From an uncultured Verrucomicrobiota bacterium (GTDB lineage: Bacteria; Verrucomicrobiota; Verrucomicrobiia; Opitutales; Intestinicryptomonadaceae), in assembly GCA_949298545.1 (NCBI GenBank), contig CASFWX010000024.1:1-43990 (forward strand): DNA of 43,990 nucleotides, in the 5' to 3' direction. A program made the translations under genes and the position numbers. The notes under the pieces were generated by a model, which was not told the DNA's origin, searched no databases, and was given only the letters and a program-made list of their open reading frames with translations. Positions 16,983-26,538 of the stretch are shown here, one piece after another (position 1 is the first letter of the stretch; each line of letters starts with the position of its first letter).

Positions 16983-18095
16983 TTATTGGTAATGTTTTTG
17001 CGGGAGTGGGTTTGCCGCCATGTCGGCGATATGCGGTATCATGTCTGCGCAAGGCTTGCCGGATTTCCCGCGGGCGAAAAATGCCGCGGCGGCGCGCTCC
17101 TTTGGAAAGATGACTACAATGTGCGCCCAGCCCTGGTATTCGCCCCCCGATATTTGGGCGCGGATTTTCCCGACGGCTGTATTTAGCCAAATTCCGGAAA
17201 ATCCTGCGGGGTTTCCGTTTAAATCGCTTGCGGCGGTTGAGATTCGGCGCTTTTCTATGCTTTCCGCGTCCGCGATTGGGGGATTCGTCGACGTTTCGCA
17301 GGAGAGCCAGGCGGCGATGCCGTCGATGGGAAGCGCGTATGGCTGGGAGCCAAAAGTTGGAAGGTCAAAATTTCTGTAAGTTTGCGAGGAGATTTTTATC
17401 GGATTAAAAAGGAATTCCCGCGAAGCGCGGGCGAAGGATTTTTTTAAATTTTTCTCTTTGGGATCTGAAGCGTATCCGAGAATGTACGCAGCGCAAGAAG
17501 CTGAAATTTCAGATATCGGATTCGGAAGCTGCTTTCCCGGCGGGCATGCCGGCGGAAGCTGGGCGGCAATCTCGAAGAGCTGCAGTGCGGTGGAGTCGCG
17601 CGGGACGAGGGAGTCGTAATGCGGGTCGAAGCCTGCGCGCATTGAAAGGAGATTTTCAACGGATACGCCTTCGCCGTTTTGCGGTTTAAAAAGGGAGCAT
17701 GCCGCCGATGCCGGCGATGTGAGCTTCAACACGCCCCGCCTTTCCATTTCGAGCGCCATGAGCGACACGAGAGCCTGGGAGGTCTTCCCGAGCGGCAGAT
17801 TCTTTGCAATTGCTGCTTTTCCGTCGGAAGCGATTGTTTCGGCTGCGAAAATTTTTCCGCTTTCGACAAGGCAGAATGCGCCGCAATCCGAGTTCCATTT
17901 TTTTAGGCATTCGGAAAACATCTCTCTTGCGAGCTTTGCGCGCGAACTTGAAAACACAAGAGCCGCCCGCTTTTCGCCGGGGAGATTGGTGCGGCATGGC
18001 GCGGGGGAAGGGGAATGGGCGGGATCTGCGAAAATTTTTCCTGCCGCAAGAGCCCAAAAAAGCGCGATGGCAAATCTGATAATTTTTGCAATCAA
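16983..18095 (-). CDS. Beta-lactamase-fold (class C/serine hydrolase) homologue lacking catalytic motifs
   Basis: The 370-residue protein has a signal peptide (to about residue 23) and then aligns with the serine beta-lactamase/DD-peptidase family: GAFCLVESGK, then a helix ending LEMERRGVLKL, then NLLSMRAGF (family LLTHTSGL), PPGKQL and CAAYILG. Counting back from ERRGVL, the S-x-x-K nucleophile motif is replaced by K-T-S-Q (104-107). Counting back from YILG, the Y-x-N motif reads S-A-S (198-200). The active-site Ser, Lys and Tyr all seem lost, so it is probably a pseudoenzyme that binds rather than cuts. The start is TTG, overlapping the TGA of the upstream gene. A fast-evolving relative with other catalytic residues cannot be excluded. 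Confidence 0.75.
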   Translation of the reverse strand: MIAKIIRFAIALFWALAAGKIFADPAHSPSPAPCRTNLPGEKRAALVFSSSRAKLAREMFSECLKKWNSDCGAFCLVESGKIFAAETIASDGKAAIAKNLPLGKTSQALVSLMALEMERRGVLKLTSPASAACSLFKPQNGEGVSVENLLSMRAGFDPHYDSLVPRDSTALQLFEIAAQLPPACPPGKQLPNPISEISASCAAYILGYASDPKEKNLKKSFARASREFLFNPIKISSQTYRNFDLPTFGSQPYALPIDGIAAWLSCETSTNPPIADAESIEKRRISTAASDLNGNPAGFSGIWLNTAVGKIRAQISGGEYQGWAHIVVIFPKERAAAAFFARGKSGKPCADMIPHIADMAANPLPQKHYQ

Positions 18096-19024
18096 AGCTT
18101 AAAGCGCCTTACGGGGGAGATTCCCGTTTTCGATTTGAGCCATGGAACGATGTCCTCCGGAACGGACAATTCCGGGAGGATTTCGTCGAACATGCAGCTT
18201 CTCCCCTTTATTCGCGCCGCCAGGCATGAAATATCCAGGCTCAGGTCGGCGTCGCGCGCGAGGGGCTTGTTTTCGAGGAATTCGTCCGGGTCCAGATTGA
18301 AGTGGCGCGCGATGCGCGCAGCCATTTGGAACTTGCTGACGGACTCAAGGCCGGCGTAGTGGTATATGCCGCTGAGGTTCGGGCGCTCGCAAATTTCCAC
18401 GAGAATGTCTGCCAGCCTGAGAGCCGATAGGGGGCGCTTGATTTCGTTGTCTGGCATGGACAGCCTTTCTCCGGAAGACCATGCGCGCAGTAGCTTTTCG
18501 TGGAATGATGTCTTTCCGAGCAGGCTGTTTCCCATAACGTGGCTGATGCGCAGGACGACGGTGGTTGGCGCCGATATTTTTAGGACTTTTTTCTCCGCCA
18601 TGAGTTTTGTGGTTCCGTAGAGATTGTAAGGCATCGGGATATCGGTGTTTTTATATGGGGCTGCCGAGCCGTCAAAAACCATGTCGGTGGATAGGTGGAC
18701 GAATCGCGCTCCGACGTGGTGGGCAAGCTGGGCGAGCCTTTCCGGAAGCCCGGCGTTCAGCTTTTCGGCGAGTTCCGGATTTGCGTCGACGTTTGACGGG
18801 CTGGCAATGGCGGCGCAATTTACAATGGCGTCTGGAAAGATGTCGAGCACGGCGCGCTGGAGCGCATATTCGTCGAGAAGCTCGCACTTTTTCGACTCGA
18901 CGTTTTTTATGTCCGGAAGGGAGTTTTTTCCGCAAAGGGCGAGTACTTTATGCCCGGCGTCCGCTGCCGCGCGCACGAAATTGTGTCCCACCAAACCGGT
19001 GGCGCCTGTGCAAAGGATTAGCAT
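18092..19024 (-). CDS. RmlD-like NAD(P)-dependent sugar-nucleotide reductase (extended SDR)
   Basis: The 310-residue protein belongs to the dTDP-4-dehydrorhamnose reductase/MAT2B group. It has the Rossmann motif TGATGLVGHNF at residue 6, NCAAIASPSNVDANPE, FVHLSTDMVFDG, the catalytic Y-x-x-x-K in YNLYGTTKLMAEK, and the substrate-side segment RISHVMGNS. True RmlD ends the synthesis of dTDP-rhamnose, but no rmlA, rmlB or rmlC is nearby, so the substrate is not certain. AGGA 8 nt before the ATG supports the start. It heads a two-gene minus-strand unit with the beta-lactamase-fold gene, which begins within its stop codon, and is divergent from hisC. A weak TTGTCG/GATAAA pair lies upstream. Confidence 0.8.
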   Translation of the reverse strand: MLILCTGATGLVGHNFVRAAADAGHKVLALCGKNSLPDIKNVESKKCELLDEYALQRAVLDIFPDAIVNCAAIASPSNVDANPELAEKLNAGLPERLAQLAHHVGARFVHLSTDMVFDGSAAPYKNTDIPMPYNLYGTTKLMAEKKVLKISAPTTVVLRISHVMGNSLLGKTSFHEKLLRAWSSGERLSMPDNEIKRPLSALRLADILVEICERPNLSGIYHYAGLESVSKFQMAARIARHFNLDPDEFLENKPLARDADLSLDISCLAARIKGRSCMFDEILPELSVPEDIVPWLKSKTGISPVRRFKL

Positions 19025-19055
19025 TGTTGATTCCTAATCTGATGTTTATCTTCGC

Positions 19056-19084
19056 TTGCAAATATCCGACAAAACGCCAATAAT
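19056..19084 (+). promoter_or_regulatory. Candidate promoter of hisC
   Basis: TTGCAA (19056-19061) and AATAAT (19079-19084) are separated by 17 nt. A start near 19091 gives a 20-nt leader holding AAGG (19101-19104), 6 nt before the ATG. It is the likely head of the long plus-strand gene run. Confidence 0.5.
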
Positions 19085-19110
19085 GCCGGGATTATTTTTC
19101 AAGGCAATAT

Positions 19111-20199
19111 ATGGGAATCGACAAAATAGTAAAGACTCAAATAAAGGTGCTGCCAGTCTACGAGACTGGCAAGCCCATAGAATACGTCGCGCGAGAATTC
19201 GGTTTGGATCCCGACGGCATACTGAAAATGGCGTCGAACGAAAATCCCCTCGGGCCTTCTCCGAAAGGAGTAGAGGCGGCTCGAAAGGTGTTGGAAAAAG
19301 CTAATTATTATCCCGACGGCGGGTGCTACGAATTGCGCCAGAAGCTTTCGCAGCGCCTGAACTTGCGCCCTTCGCAGTTCGTGTTCGGAAACGGCTCGAA
19401 CGAGATTCTCGAATTTGTCGCTCAATGCTTCGTCGGCGATGGCGACGAAACGGTGTTTGGCGCCCAATCATTCATCGTATACAAGCTCGCCACGATTTTT
19501 ATGGGGGGCAAATGTGTCAGCGTTCCAATGCCGGGGCTCAAATACGATCTCGACGCCATGCGCGACGCCGTAACCGACAAGACAAAAATCGTGTTTATGA
19601 CCAATCCGAACAATCCCACCGGATGCGTCGTGCCCCAGAATGAAGTTGTGGATTTTGCAAAGTCGCTCCCGGAAAACGTCGTGTTTTGCTACGATGCGGC
19701 GTATTGCGAGTACGAAGACGAGCCGGTAGATTTGCGCCCGCTCGTCGAATCAGGCCGCAACGTAATATGCCTTCACACTTTCTCTAAAATTTACGGCCTT
19801 GCGGGGTTCCGCTGCGGATACGCGTATTGCTCCGACGAAATGGCGGATTTTCTAAACCGCGCCCGTGAGCCGTTCAACGTAAATTCTGTTGCGCAGGCGG
19901 CGGCGCTGGCGGCGCTCGACGACTTTGAGTTTGTCGAGAAGAGCAAGGCCGTAAACAAGGCTGGAAGGCGCCAATTTGAAGAAGCCTTTGAAAGCATGGG
20001 TTTGGAATACTTCTCGCAGGGCGGGAACTTCGTGATGGTGAAAGTTCCAGAGGCTGTGGAGAAGTTCCGCCTGATGCAGAAGGCCGGAGTCATAGTTCGC
20101 CCGAACGTCGGATACGGGCTGCCAGATTGGCTTCGCATAACCATAGGAACGCGGGAGCAAAACGAGCGCTGTTTGGCGGAGCTTAAAAAACTCGTTTAA
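19111..20199 (+). CDS. hisC: Histidinol-phosphate aminotransferase
   Basis: HisC transfers an amino group from glutamate to imidazole-acetol phosphate in histidine synthesis. The 362-residue fold-type I PLP enzyme has SNENPLGPSP at the N terminus, YPDGGCYELR, FGNGSNEIL, TNPNNPTG, the PLP-binding DAAYCEY and the Schiff-base lysine K226 in TFSKIYGLAGFRCGY. The C-terminal Arg for the substrate carboxylate lies in WLRITIGT. Some HisC-like enzymes also transaminate aromatic amino acids, and no other his gene is present to settle the role. AAGG precedes the ATG, so the start is well supported. Confidence 0.93.
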   Translation: MGIDKIVKTQIKVLPVYETGKPIEYVAREFGLDPDGILKMASNENPLGPSPKGVEAARKVLEKANYYPDGGCYELRQKLSQRLNLRPSQFVFGNGSNEILEFVAQCFVGDGDETVFGAQSFIVYKLATIFMGGKCVSVPMPGLKYDLDAMRDAVTDKTKIVFMTNPNNPTGCVVPQNEVVDFAKSLPENVVFCYDAAYCEYEDEPVDLRPLVESGRNVICLHTFSKIYGLAGFRCGYAYCSDEMADFLNRAREPFNVNSVAQAAALAALDDFEFVEKSKAVNKAGRRQFEEAFESMGLEYFSQGGNFVMVKVPEAVEKFRLMQKAGVIVRPNVGYGLPDWLRITIGTREQNERCLAELKKLV

Positions 20200-20235
20200 C
20201 GGTAATGGCAAATTCTATCGGAGCGGCGCTGTAAA

Positions 20236-21579
20236 GTGGGATATTTTTGGGAGATGCTCGCGTTTTCCGCCGCCGCGCTGTTGTCGGCGGCGGGCGCGGC
20301 TTTGCTCGCCTCGGCGACTTCGGCAGTGGTGGCTTACAAATTTATAGATCCCACCAGGCGGGGCGGGGAGGCGCCGAGAAAATTGCCCCGCGCGGCGGAT
20401 ATGCTCGTGGCGAGATCCGACAAGGCGGCGGTTGCGGCATCGCTTTGGAGGAGGGTATTTTTCGCGTTGATGGCGGCGTTCTCCTGGCTGGCGGCGCAGG
20501 ATTTCCTGTCGCTTTGCGGAGCGGGCGGCGGGGATTTCCCCACTCGCGGTGTTGTCGGCGTGGCGGCGGTTGCGGCGGCATTCTTCCTCCAGTACGCAGT
20601 CTTTGACCTCGCAGCGGAGCGGTTCGGAACGAAGAAGCCCGAAAAGACGCTCTCGTCCTTGGCGCACTTCTTTGCTGTGTGCTATATACTTTCCGTGCCT
20701 TTTGTTTTGGCGGCGCGGAAAATTTCCTCGAGGCTGTTTTCCAAGCGGCTCTTCGGAGGAAAGGTCCCGAAGTTCAAATTTCTCGACGTAGAGGTTATGC
20801 TGCGCGCCGAGGACGCCGACGCGGACGCTATTTCCCCGTATGCGGGGAAGATTGTCAGGAACGCAATAAGGCTGAGCGAGCTCGATGTCAGCGACGCTAT
20901 GATTCCGCGGAGCGTGGTCGTATATTTCGACACTTCAAATTCAATGTCCGAAAACATATCTCTCGCCCGGAGCACCCGCCATACGCGCTATCCGCTCTGC
21001 CACGGGGATCTCGACAACTGTGTCGGATTGGTCCACTTGAAGGACCTGTTTATGGGCGGGGGGGATCCGTCTGCTGTGGATCTAATGTCGATAAAGCGCG
21101 AAACAATGCGCCTGAAAGAGAACGACAAGCTTGAAAGCGCGCTGGCGAAAATGCTGCGCTACAATCTCCACATGGCGCTTGTAGAGGACGAATTCGGCGG
21201 GGTCATAGGAGTGCTGACTCTCGATGCCGCCCTCGGGGAGCTGGTGGGGAAAATACGCGACGAATTCAACGCGAACGAAAAGGACAATTCACTGCGCGTC
21301 GTAGGCAAAAACCTATATAAAATTTCCGGGCGCGCGCCGCTGAGGAAAGTGGAGGATTTTCTCGATGTGGATTTCGACAACGACAAAGTTTCCACTTTCG
21401 GGGGCCTGATTACCGGAATTGTGGGCAGGTTCCCCGAAAAGGGCGAGATTGTAAGGCTTCGCCGGCAAAGGCTCGTGGTGAGGATAGACGAGGTCGGGGA
21501 AAAATCAGTCGGAGAGTGCACAGTGGAAAGCGAGCCGGATCCAGATTCGGAAAGGAAACCTTCGGGCGCGGCTGAGTAA
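20236..21579 (+). CDS. HlyC/CorC family membrane protein with CNNM, CBS-pair and CorC domains
   Basis: The 447-residue protein has about four membrane segments in its first 165 residues (FSAAALLSAAGAALLASAT, RVFFALMAAFSWLAAQ, VVGVAAVAAAFFLQYAVF, FFAVCYILSVPFVLAA), matching a CNNM (DUF21) domain. Two CBS motifs follow: HTRYPLCHGDLDNCVGLVHLKDLF near 245 and MALVEDEFGGVIGVLTLDAAL near 315. A CorC_HlyC domain closes it (RVVGKNLYKISGRAP, VSTFGGLITGIVGRFP). Members are linked with magnesium/cobalt efflux or homeostasis; the old haemolysin label is not informative. The start is GTG, 36 nt after hisC. The CNNM part is poorly conserved and has a Gly/Ala-rich composition. Confidence 0.88.
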   Translation: MGYFWEMLAFSAAALLSAAGAALLASATSAVVAYKFIDPTRRGGEAPRKLPRAADMLVARSDKAAVAASLWRRVFFALMAAFSWLAAQDFLSLCGAGGGDFPTRGVVGVAAVAAAFFLQYAVFDLAAERFGTKKPEKTLSSLAHFFAVCYILSVPFVLAARKISSRLFSKRLFGGKVPKFKFLDVEVMLRAEDADADAISPYAGKIVRNAIRLSELDVSDAMIPRSVVVYFDTSNSMSENISLARSTRHTRYPLCHGDLDNCVGLVHLKDLFMGGGDPSAVDLMSIKRETMRLKENDKLESALAKMLRYNLHMALVEDEFGGVIGVLTLDAALGELVGKIRDEFNANEKDNSLRVVGKNLYKISGRAPLRKVEDFLDVDFDNDKVSTFGGLITGIVGRFPEKGEIVRLRRQRLVVRIDEVGEKSVGECTVESEPDPDSERKPSGAAE

Positions 21580-21618
21580 TATCTAATTTATATCGCAATG
21601 CAAAAGGAAGAATCGGTT

Positions 21619-24279
21619 ATGAACAATCCCTTAAACACATTGAAAAAATTTACCTCGCAAGCAGGAGGCTGCGAGGGATACATTTACAGCTTGAGAGAGT
21701 TGGAAAAGTCGGGATACTCAGTCTCCCGCCTCCCGGTGAGCGTTAGAATAGTTCTCGAGAGCCTGCTTAGAAACTGCGACGGCAAGCGCGTCTCCGAGTC
21801 GGACGTGAAAAATCTCGCTTCCTGGAGCGCGGACAAGCCTGGGAATTTTGAGGTTCCGTTTGTAGTGTCGCGCATAATCCTTCAGGATTTTACGGGGGTT
21901 CCATTGCTGGTCGATTTGGCGGCAATGCGGTCCGCTGCTGAAAAGGCGGGGAAAGACCCCGAACTTGTGGAGCCGCTCGTTCCTGTGGATCTGGTCATAG
22001 ACCACTCTGTGCAGATGGACTTTGCCGGGACTCCGGACGCATTCGAGAAAAATTTGGAAAAAGAGTTTGAACGCAATCGCGAAAGGTACGAGTTCCTGAA
22101 GTGGGGGCAAAACGCCTTTAAGACTTTTTCCGTCGTTCCCCCCGCTACGGGAATCATTCACCAGGTAAACCTCGAATATTTGGCGCGCATGGTCTTTAAG
22201 TCTGAAGCCGGCGGCGCCACCGTAATCTATCCTGACACGCTCGTCGGGACGGATTCGCACACGACAATGATAAACGGCTTGGGCATCGTCGGCTGGGGAG
22301 TCGGGGGAATAGAGGCCGAGGCGGGAATGCTGGGGCAGCCAGTCTGCTTTAAATGCCCTGAGGTCGTCGGGGTGCGCATGCGCGGGACCCTTTCCGAGGG
22401 AGTGTGCTCGACGGACTTGGCTTTGCACGTGACAAATATTTTGCGGAAGGAAAACGTGGTGGGAAAATTCGTCGAGTTCTTCGGCGACGGAGCCAGATCG
22501 CTTTCTCTTGCCGACCGCGCCACAGTGGCAAATATGGCTCCGGAATACGGGGCGACAATGGGCTATTTCCCCGTCGACGAGACGACGCTCGACTATCTGA
22601 GGCTGACAGGCAGGGACGAAAAACTCGTTGCGCTAACCCGCGATTACTTTTCCGAGCAGGGCATATTCGGCATACCCGGCGACGGCGAGTGCGACTATAC
22701 GAAAGTGGTGGATCTCGACCTCGGCGATGTAGTAGCTTCAATAGCCGGCCCCAAACGCCCGCAGGATAGAATAAATCTGTCAGATGCGAAAGAGGCCTTT
22801 GAAAAGCTGCTCTCCCAAACTGGGCGCGACTCGTCTCCGTCGGTCGAAACCTCCAAAGGCGAAATACGCAACGGAAGCGTTCTCATAGCGGCGATAACGA
22901 GTTGCACAAACACGTCGAATCCGTACCTGCTCGTGGCGGCGGGGCTTTTGGCGAAGAAGGCGTCCTCTTTTGGATTGCGTCCGCCGAAATATGTAAAGGC
23001 GACTCTCGCTCCGGGATCGCGCGTCGTGGGCGATTACTTGAAAGAGTCGGGCTTGCAGAAATATCTCGACGAGTTGGGCTTCAACCTTGCCGGATACGGC
23101 TGCGCCACATGCATAGGAAATTCCGGGCCGCTCGACGCCGAGGTCTCGGAGGCGGTCAAGGGGAATGACCTGCTCTGCGCGAGCGTGCTTTCCGGAAATA
23201 GGAACTTTGAAGCGAGAATACACCCCCTAATAAAGGCGAATTACCTCATGAGCCCGCCGCTTGTTGTGGCGTTCGCTCTGGCAGGTAAAATAAACATAGA
23301 TTTTTCCCGCGAACCTTTGGGAAAATCTCCCGACGGAAAAGATGTATTCCTATCGGATATTTGGCCTTCGTCTTCGGAAATTTCCGAACTTCTCGCCTGC
23401 TGCGTGAAGAGCGAGATGTTTAGGAGGCGCTATTCAGACATGGGAGGCACTCCGCAATGGAAAGCCGTGAAAAGCTCGTCCGGGGCGCTTTATAAATGGG
23501 ACGCCGAAAGCACATACATACAGCAGCCTCCGTTTTTCAGGGATTTTTCATTTTCGCTCCCGAAAAAGGCTCCGTTTGAGAATTTAAAGGCTCTTGCAAT
23601 ATTGGGAGATTCCGTCACCACCGACCACATTTCCCCCGCCGGCGCGATAGCTCCCGACGGGCCCGCCGGCAGATATCTGCGGGAGCGCGGAGTCGAGCAG
23701 AAGGATTTCAATTCTTTCGGTTCGCGCAGAGGCAACGATAGAGTCATGACCCGCGGAACTTTTGCAAACGTGAGAATAAAAAATCTCATGGCAGGTGGGG
23801 CTGAAGGCGGCTGGACAAAAATCGATGGTCGTGGAGAAAACGTTTCCATATTTGACGCGGCTTGCGAATATGCGAAACGTGGGCAGGGCCTGATAGTTTT
23901 CGGCGGGCGCGACTACGGCATGGGAAGCTCGCGCGACTGGGCGGCAAAAGGTTCCGCCCTGCTCGGGGTGAGGGCGGTAATAGCGAAGTCTTTTGAAAGG
24001 ATACACCGGAGCAATCTCGTGGGAATGGGTGTTTTGCCGCTCGAGTTTGAAGATGGGACCGACGCTTCCACTCTCGGGTTGACAGGCGGGGAAACTTTTG
24101 CGATAGAGAATCTCGATGAAATATCCGTCGGCAAGAAGGTTTTTCTGTCAATAACCCGCCAGGACGGTAAAACCGAAAAGATACCTCTGGTTTTGAGAAT
24201 CGACACTCCGATAGAGATTGAATATTTCAAAGAAGGCGGCATACTTCCATACGTCTTAAAAAAGATACTCGAGAAATAG
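21619..24279 (+). CDS. acnA: Aconitate hydratase A
   Basis: AcnA isomerises citrate to isocitrate in the TCA cycle through a [4Fe-4S] cluster. The cluster cysteines are C429 in [10 protein letters not shown] and C495 and C498 in [14 protein letters not shown]. Other signatures are [45 protein letters not shown] and [10 protein letters not shown] (swivelling domain). The family is the AcnA/IRP1 type of about 890 residues. An ATG at 21598 is also in frame, but AAAAGGAAG (21602-21610) is placed 8 nt before the ATG at 21619, which I prefer and which gives 886 residues. It leads directly into a STAS gene 6 nt downstream. Confidence 0.96.
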   Translation: MNNPLNTLKKFTSQAGGCEGYIYSLRELEKSGYSVSRLPVSVRIVLESLLRNCDGKRVSESDVKNLASWSADKPGNFEVPFVVSRIILQDFTGVPLLVDLAAMRSAAEKAGKDPELVEPLVPVDLVIDHSVQMDFAGTPDAFEKNLEKEFERNRERYEFLKWGQNAFKTFSVVPPATGIIHQVNLEYLARMVFKSEAGGATVIYPDTLVGTDSHTTMINGLGIVGWGVGGIEAEAGMLGQPVCFKCPEVVGVRMRGTLSEGVCSTDLALHVTNILRKENVVGKFVEFFGDGARSLSLADRATVANMAPEYGATMGYFPVDETTLDYLRLTGRDEKLVALTRDYFSEQGIFGIPGDGECDYTKVVDLDLGDVVASIAGPKRPQDRINLSDAKEAFEKLLSQTGRDSSPSVETSKGEIRNGSVLIAAITSCTNTSNPYLLVAAGLLAKKASSFGLRPPKYVKATLAPGSRVVGDYLKESGLQKYLDELGFNLAGYGCATCIGNSGPLDAEVSEAVKGNDLLCASVLSGNRNFEARIHPLIKANYLMSPPLVVAFALAGKINIDFSREPLGKSPDGKDVFLSDIWPSSSEISELLACCVKSEMFRRRYSDMGGTPQWKAVKSSSGALYKWDAESTYIQQPPFFRDFSFSLPKKAPFENLKALAILGDSVTTDHISPAGAIAPDGPAGRYLRERGVEQKDFNSFGSRRGNDRVMTRGTFANVRIKNLMAGGAEGGWTKIDGRGENVSIFDAACEYAKRGQGLIVFGGRDYGMGSSRDWAAKGSALLGVRAVIAKSFERIHRSNLVGMGVLPLEFEDGTDASTLGLTGGETFAIENLDEISVGKKVFLSITRQDGKTEKIPLVLRIDTPIEIEYFKEGGILPYVLKKILEK

Positions 24280-24285
24280 TCGCTG

Positions 24286-24780
24286 ATGAAAGACGGCCAA
24301 AACGAAGTGAAATACCTGGTGGGGTTTGCGGGCGAAACCGCATACCTCTCTATTTTTGGCAAGGCGAATTATTTAAATTGCCGAAAGATAGGCGATTTCT
24401 TTTCGAGAGTCATTGCGAAGGGCTGCAAGGCGATAAAAGTCGACTGTTCCTCATGCACCGGCATGGATAGCACTTTTTTGGGGACTCTGGCTGGAGCCGC
24501 GCTCAAGATGCGTAAAATCGGCGGAAGTTTTGAGATAGACAATCTCGTCGGCAGAAACCTTGAAATAGTCGACAACCTTGGGCTCGGAAAGATTGTGAAG
24601 ATAAACTCCGGCGCATCTGATTCCTCTAAATCCGGATCCGATGCGCTTGAGACCGAGGCTGCCGATGCCATAGGGATACTCGACGCCCACAAGAATTTGG
24701 TAGCGGCGGATTCGTCGAACTTCGAGAAGTTTGAAAACGTGATAAGCTTTTTGGAAAGGGACGCTTCGGGCGGGGAGTAA
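24286..24780 (+). CDS. STAS-domain protein (anti-sigma-factor antagonist-like)
   Basis: The 164-residue protein has one STAS domain over about residues 10-110. The segment IKVDCSSCTGMDSTFLGTLAGAALK matches the D-x-S-x-x-x-x-x-D-S-x-x-L-G core, with S62 at the position phosphorylated in SpoIIAA/RsbV. The C-terminal 50 residues (rich in Ser, Asp and Ala) extend beyond a standard RsbV and are of unknown use. In a partner-switch system the unphosphorylated form would bind and neutralise an anti-sigma kinase, and the next gene encodes the phosphatase expected to activate it. No RsbW-like kinase or sigma factor lies in the window. Confidence 0.85.
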   Translation: MKDGQNEVKYLVGFAGETAYLSIFGKANYLNCRKIGDFFSRVIAKGCKAIKVDCSSCTGMDSTFLGTLAGAALKMRKIGGSFEIDNLVGRNLEIVDNLGLGKIVKINSGASDSSKSGSDALETEAADAIGILDAHKNLVAADSSNFEKFENVISFLERDASGGE

Positions 24781-24783
24781 ACT

Positions 24784-26217
24784 ATGTTTTTGTTTGCTGC
24801 GGCAGTCTTGTCTTTGGCGTTCGCATTTGCGATGTTTGCGCTCTATTGGTACGGCAGGCACGAGTTCCTGTCCGTGCGCGACGACTTGGACCGCACGCGC
24901 GAGGAGAAGGATATAATCATAGAATTTCTCCACAAAATGGTCGAGGATATAAGCGTGTCTGACAGGGACGCGCTTTACGCGCGCATAGTGCGTTCCACCG
25001 CGCTGATATGCGGGGCTATGGGAGCGCGCATATACGAAAAAAATCCCGACGGGAGCCTTGTTGCAAAGGCCACCGAGGGGCTTTTCCCGCCTTTTTCCCG
25101 CAGGGTTTCCGAACAGGATTCCTCGCAGTTGCGCTCTTCCTTTCTCGAAAAGGCAGTAGAGGGGGAGACAATCGATCCGAAGGAGGGGATTTTGGGGGCG
25201 GTGGTTTCGGACGCGCGCGGAGTGCTGGTCCGAAACGGCGAGCGCGATCCGCGCATAATGCGTCATGGAGACTCGTCTCTTGCAATAAAGAGCGCGATGG
25301 CAGTTCCTATGGCGTTCGGCGGGAACGTTTACGGTGTCCTTGCCGTCGTAAATCCGATAAGCGGGAAGTCGTTTTCGGAGACGGATTTCTCCCTCGCAAA
25401 ATCCCTCGGAGAGCAGGCGGGGCTTGCCATTCACAATAAGGACGCGGTCAGCGCGCTCATTCTTAAAAGCAAGCTCGAATTCGACCTCAGGCTCGCAAGC
25501 AGCGTCCAGCGGTATTTGCTGCCGGAGAAGCTTCCGGATACTAAAAATATGGAATTTGCCGTAAACTACCAGCCCCAGCAGCTGATAGGCGGAGATTTTT
25601 ACGATTTTATAAGGTTTCCCGACGGGCGCATTGGCATTGTGATAGGGGACGTATCGGGCAAGGGGATATCAGCCGCCATACTCATGGCGCTTTGCCAGAG
25701 CAAGCTCGCATATTTGGCCCAGAGTTACGCGAGCCCTTCGGAGGCGCTTAAAGCGCTAAATAGGGAGATGGTCGCCGCCATGCGCGCGGACATGTTTGTG
25801 ACAATGCTTTATGCAATAGTGGAGGCTGACGCATCTCGCATTACCGTCGCGCGGGCGGGACACGAGGCGCCTCTCTTTTGCCGCCCTTCCGAAGTTCGGG
25901 ATTTTGCCGAAAAGATGCGCGCCGGAGGCATGGCGGTCGGCATGGTTGAACCTGAGCTCTTCGATTCCGCCATAGAAGACGTGTCTTTCAATCTTGAGAG
26001 CGGCGACATCATGGTGTTTTATACCGACGGGGTAACCGAGGCTTCGGCTCCGGACGGATCGGAGTTTTCCACCGAACGCCTCTCCAGAAGTGTTGCAAAC
26101 CTCTCAGCGCTCTCGCCTGCCGAACTCAACAGTCAGATCATGCGCGAACTGGCAAAATTTGTGGAAAACAATGAATACAGCGACGACCTCACTTTGCTAA
26201 GCGTAAAAATAAAATAA
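24784..26217 (+). CDS. RsbU-type PP2C phosphatase with membrane anchor and GAF domain
   Basis: The 477-residue protein starts with one membrane segment (FLFAAAVLSLAFAFAMFALYW), then a short coiled region, a GAF domain at about 55-215 (AIKSAMAVPMAFGGNVYGVLAVVN near 165) and a SpoIIE/PP2C domain at about 245-477. The metal-binding residues are in IGGDFYDF (D271), GDVSGKG (D289), YTDGVTEA and SDDLTLL. It should dephosphorylate the STAS protein encoded 3 nt upstream, in response to a ligand of the GAF domain or a signal at the membrane. GGGGAG 6 nt before the ATG supports the start. The GAF ligand is unknown. Confidence 0.9.
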   Translation: MFLFAAAVLSLAFAFAMFALYWYGRHEFLSVRDDLDRTREEKDIIIEFLHKMVEDISVSDRDALYARIVRSTALICGAMGARIYEKNPDGSLVAKATEGLFPPFSRRVSEQDSSQLRSSFLEKAVEGETIDPKEGILGAVVSDARGVLVRNGERDPRIMRHGDSSLAIKSAMAVPMAFGGNVYGVLAVVNPISGKSFSETDFSLAKSLGEQAGLAIHNKDAVSALILKSKLEFDLRLASSVQRYLLPEKLPDTKNMEFAVNYQPQQLIGGDFYDFIRFPDGRIGIVIGDVSGKGISAAILMALCQSKLAYLAQSYASPSEALKALNREMVAAMRADMFVTMLYAIVEADASRITVARAGHEAPLFCRPSEVRDFAEKMRAGGMAVGMVEPELFDSAIEDVSFNLESGDIMVFYTDGVTEASAPDGSEFSTERLSRSVANLSALSPAELNSQIMRELAKFVENNEYSDDLTLLSVKIK

Positions 26218-26226
26218 GGAAAAACT

Positions 26227-26535
26227 ATGCCAGGAGTAGGAAAACTCTTAAAACAAGCCCAAAAAATGCAGAAAGCGATGGAGGAAATCCAGCGCGGACT
26301 CGAGGAGATGGACGTGGAGGGAAGCGCGGCCGGAGGCGCGGTGAAGGCCGTCGTTTCAGGACAGGGTTCCTTGAAATCCCTTAAAATAGATCCGGAGTTT
26401 CTCAAAGAGGACGCCGGAAGCGTAGAGTCGTCTGTTGTAGCTGCGATAAACGACGCGGTATCCAAAGCAAAGGCAATCAGCGACGAGCAGATGGGGAAGG
26501 TGACCGGAGGTTTCAGCATTCCGGGAATGTTCTAA
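26227..26535 (+). CDS. ybaB: YbaB/EbfC family nucleoid-associated protein
   Basis: The 102-residue protein has the family shape of a Lys/Gln-rich coiled-coil start (LLKQAQKMQKAMEEIQRGLEEM), a beta-sheet centre (GGAVKAVVSGQGSLKSLKIDPEFL), and a helix that ends with a Gly-rich tail (TGGFSIPGMF). It binds DNA as a dimer without strong sequence preference. The gene stands before recR, as in many bacteria, but dnaX, the usual third member, is absent upstream. AAGGA 6 nt before the ATG gives a clear ribosome site. Confidence 0.92.
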   Translation: MPGVGKLLKQAQKMQKAMEEIQRGLEEMDVEGSAAGGAVKAVVSGQGSLKSLKIDPEFLKEDAGSVESSVVAAINDAVSKAKAISDEQMGKVTGGFSIPGMF

Positions 26536-26538
26536 GCA

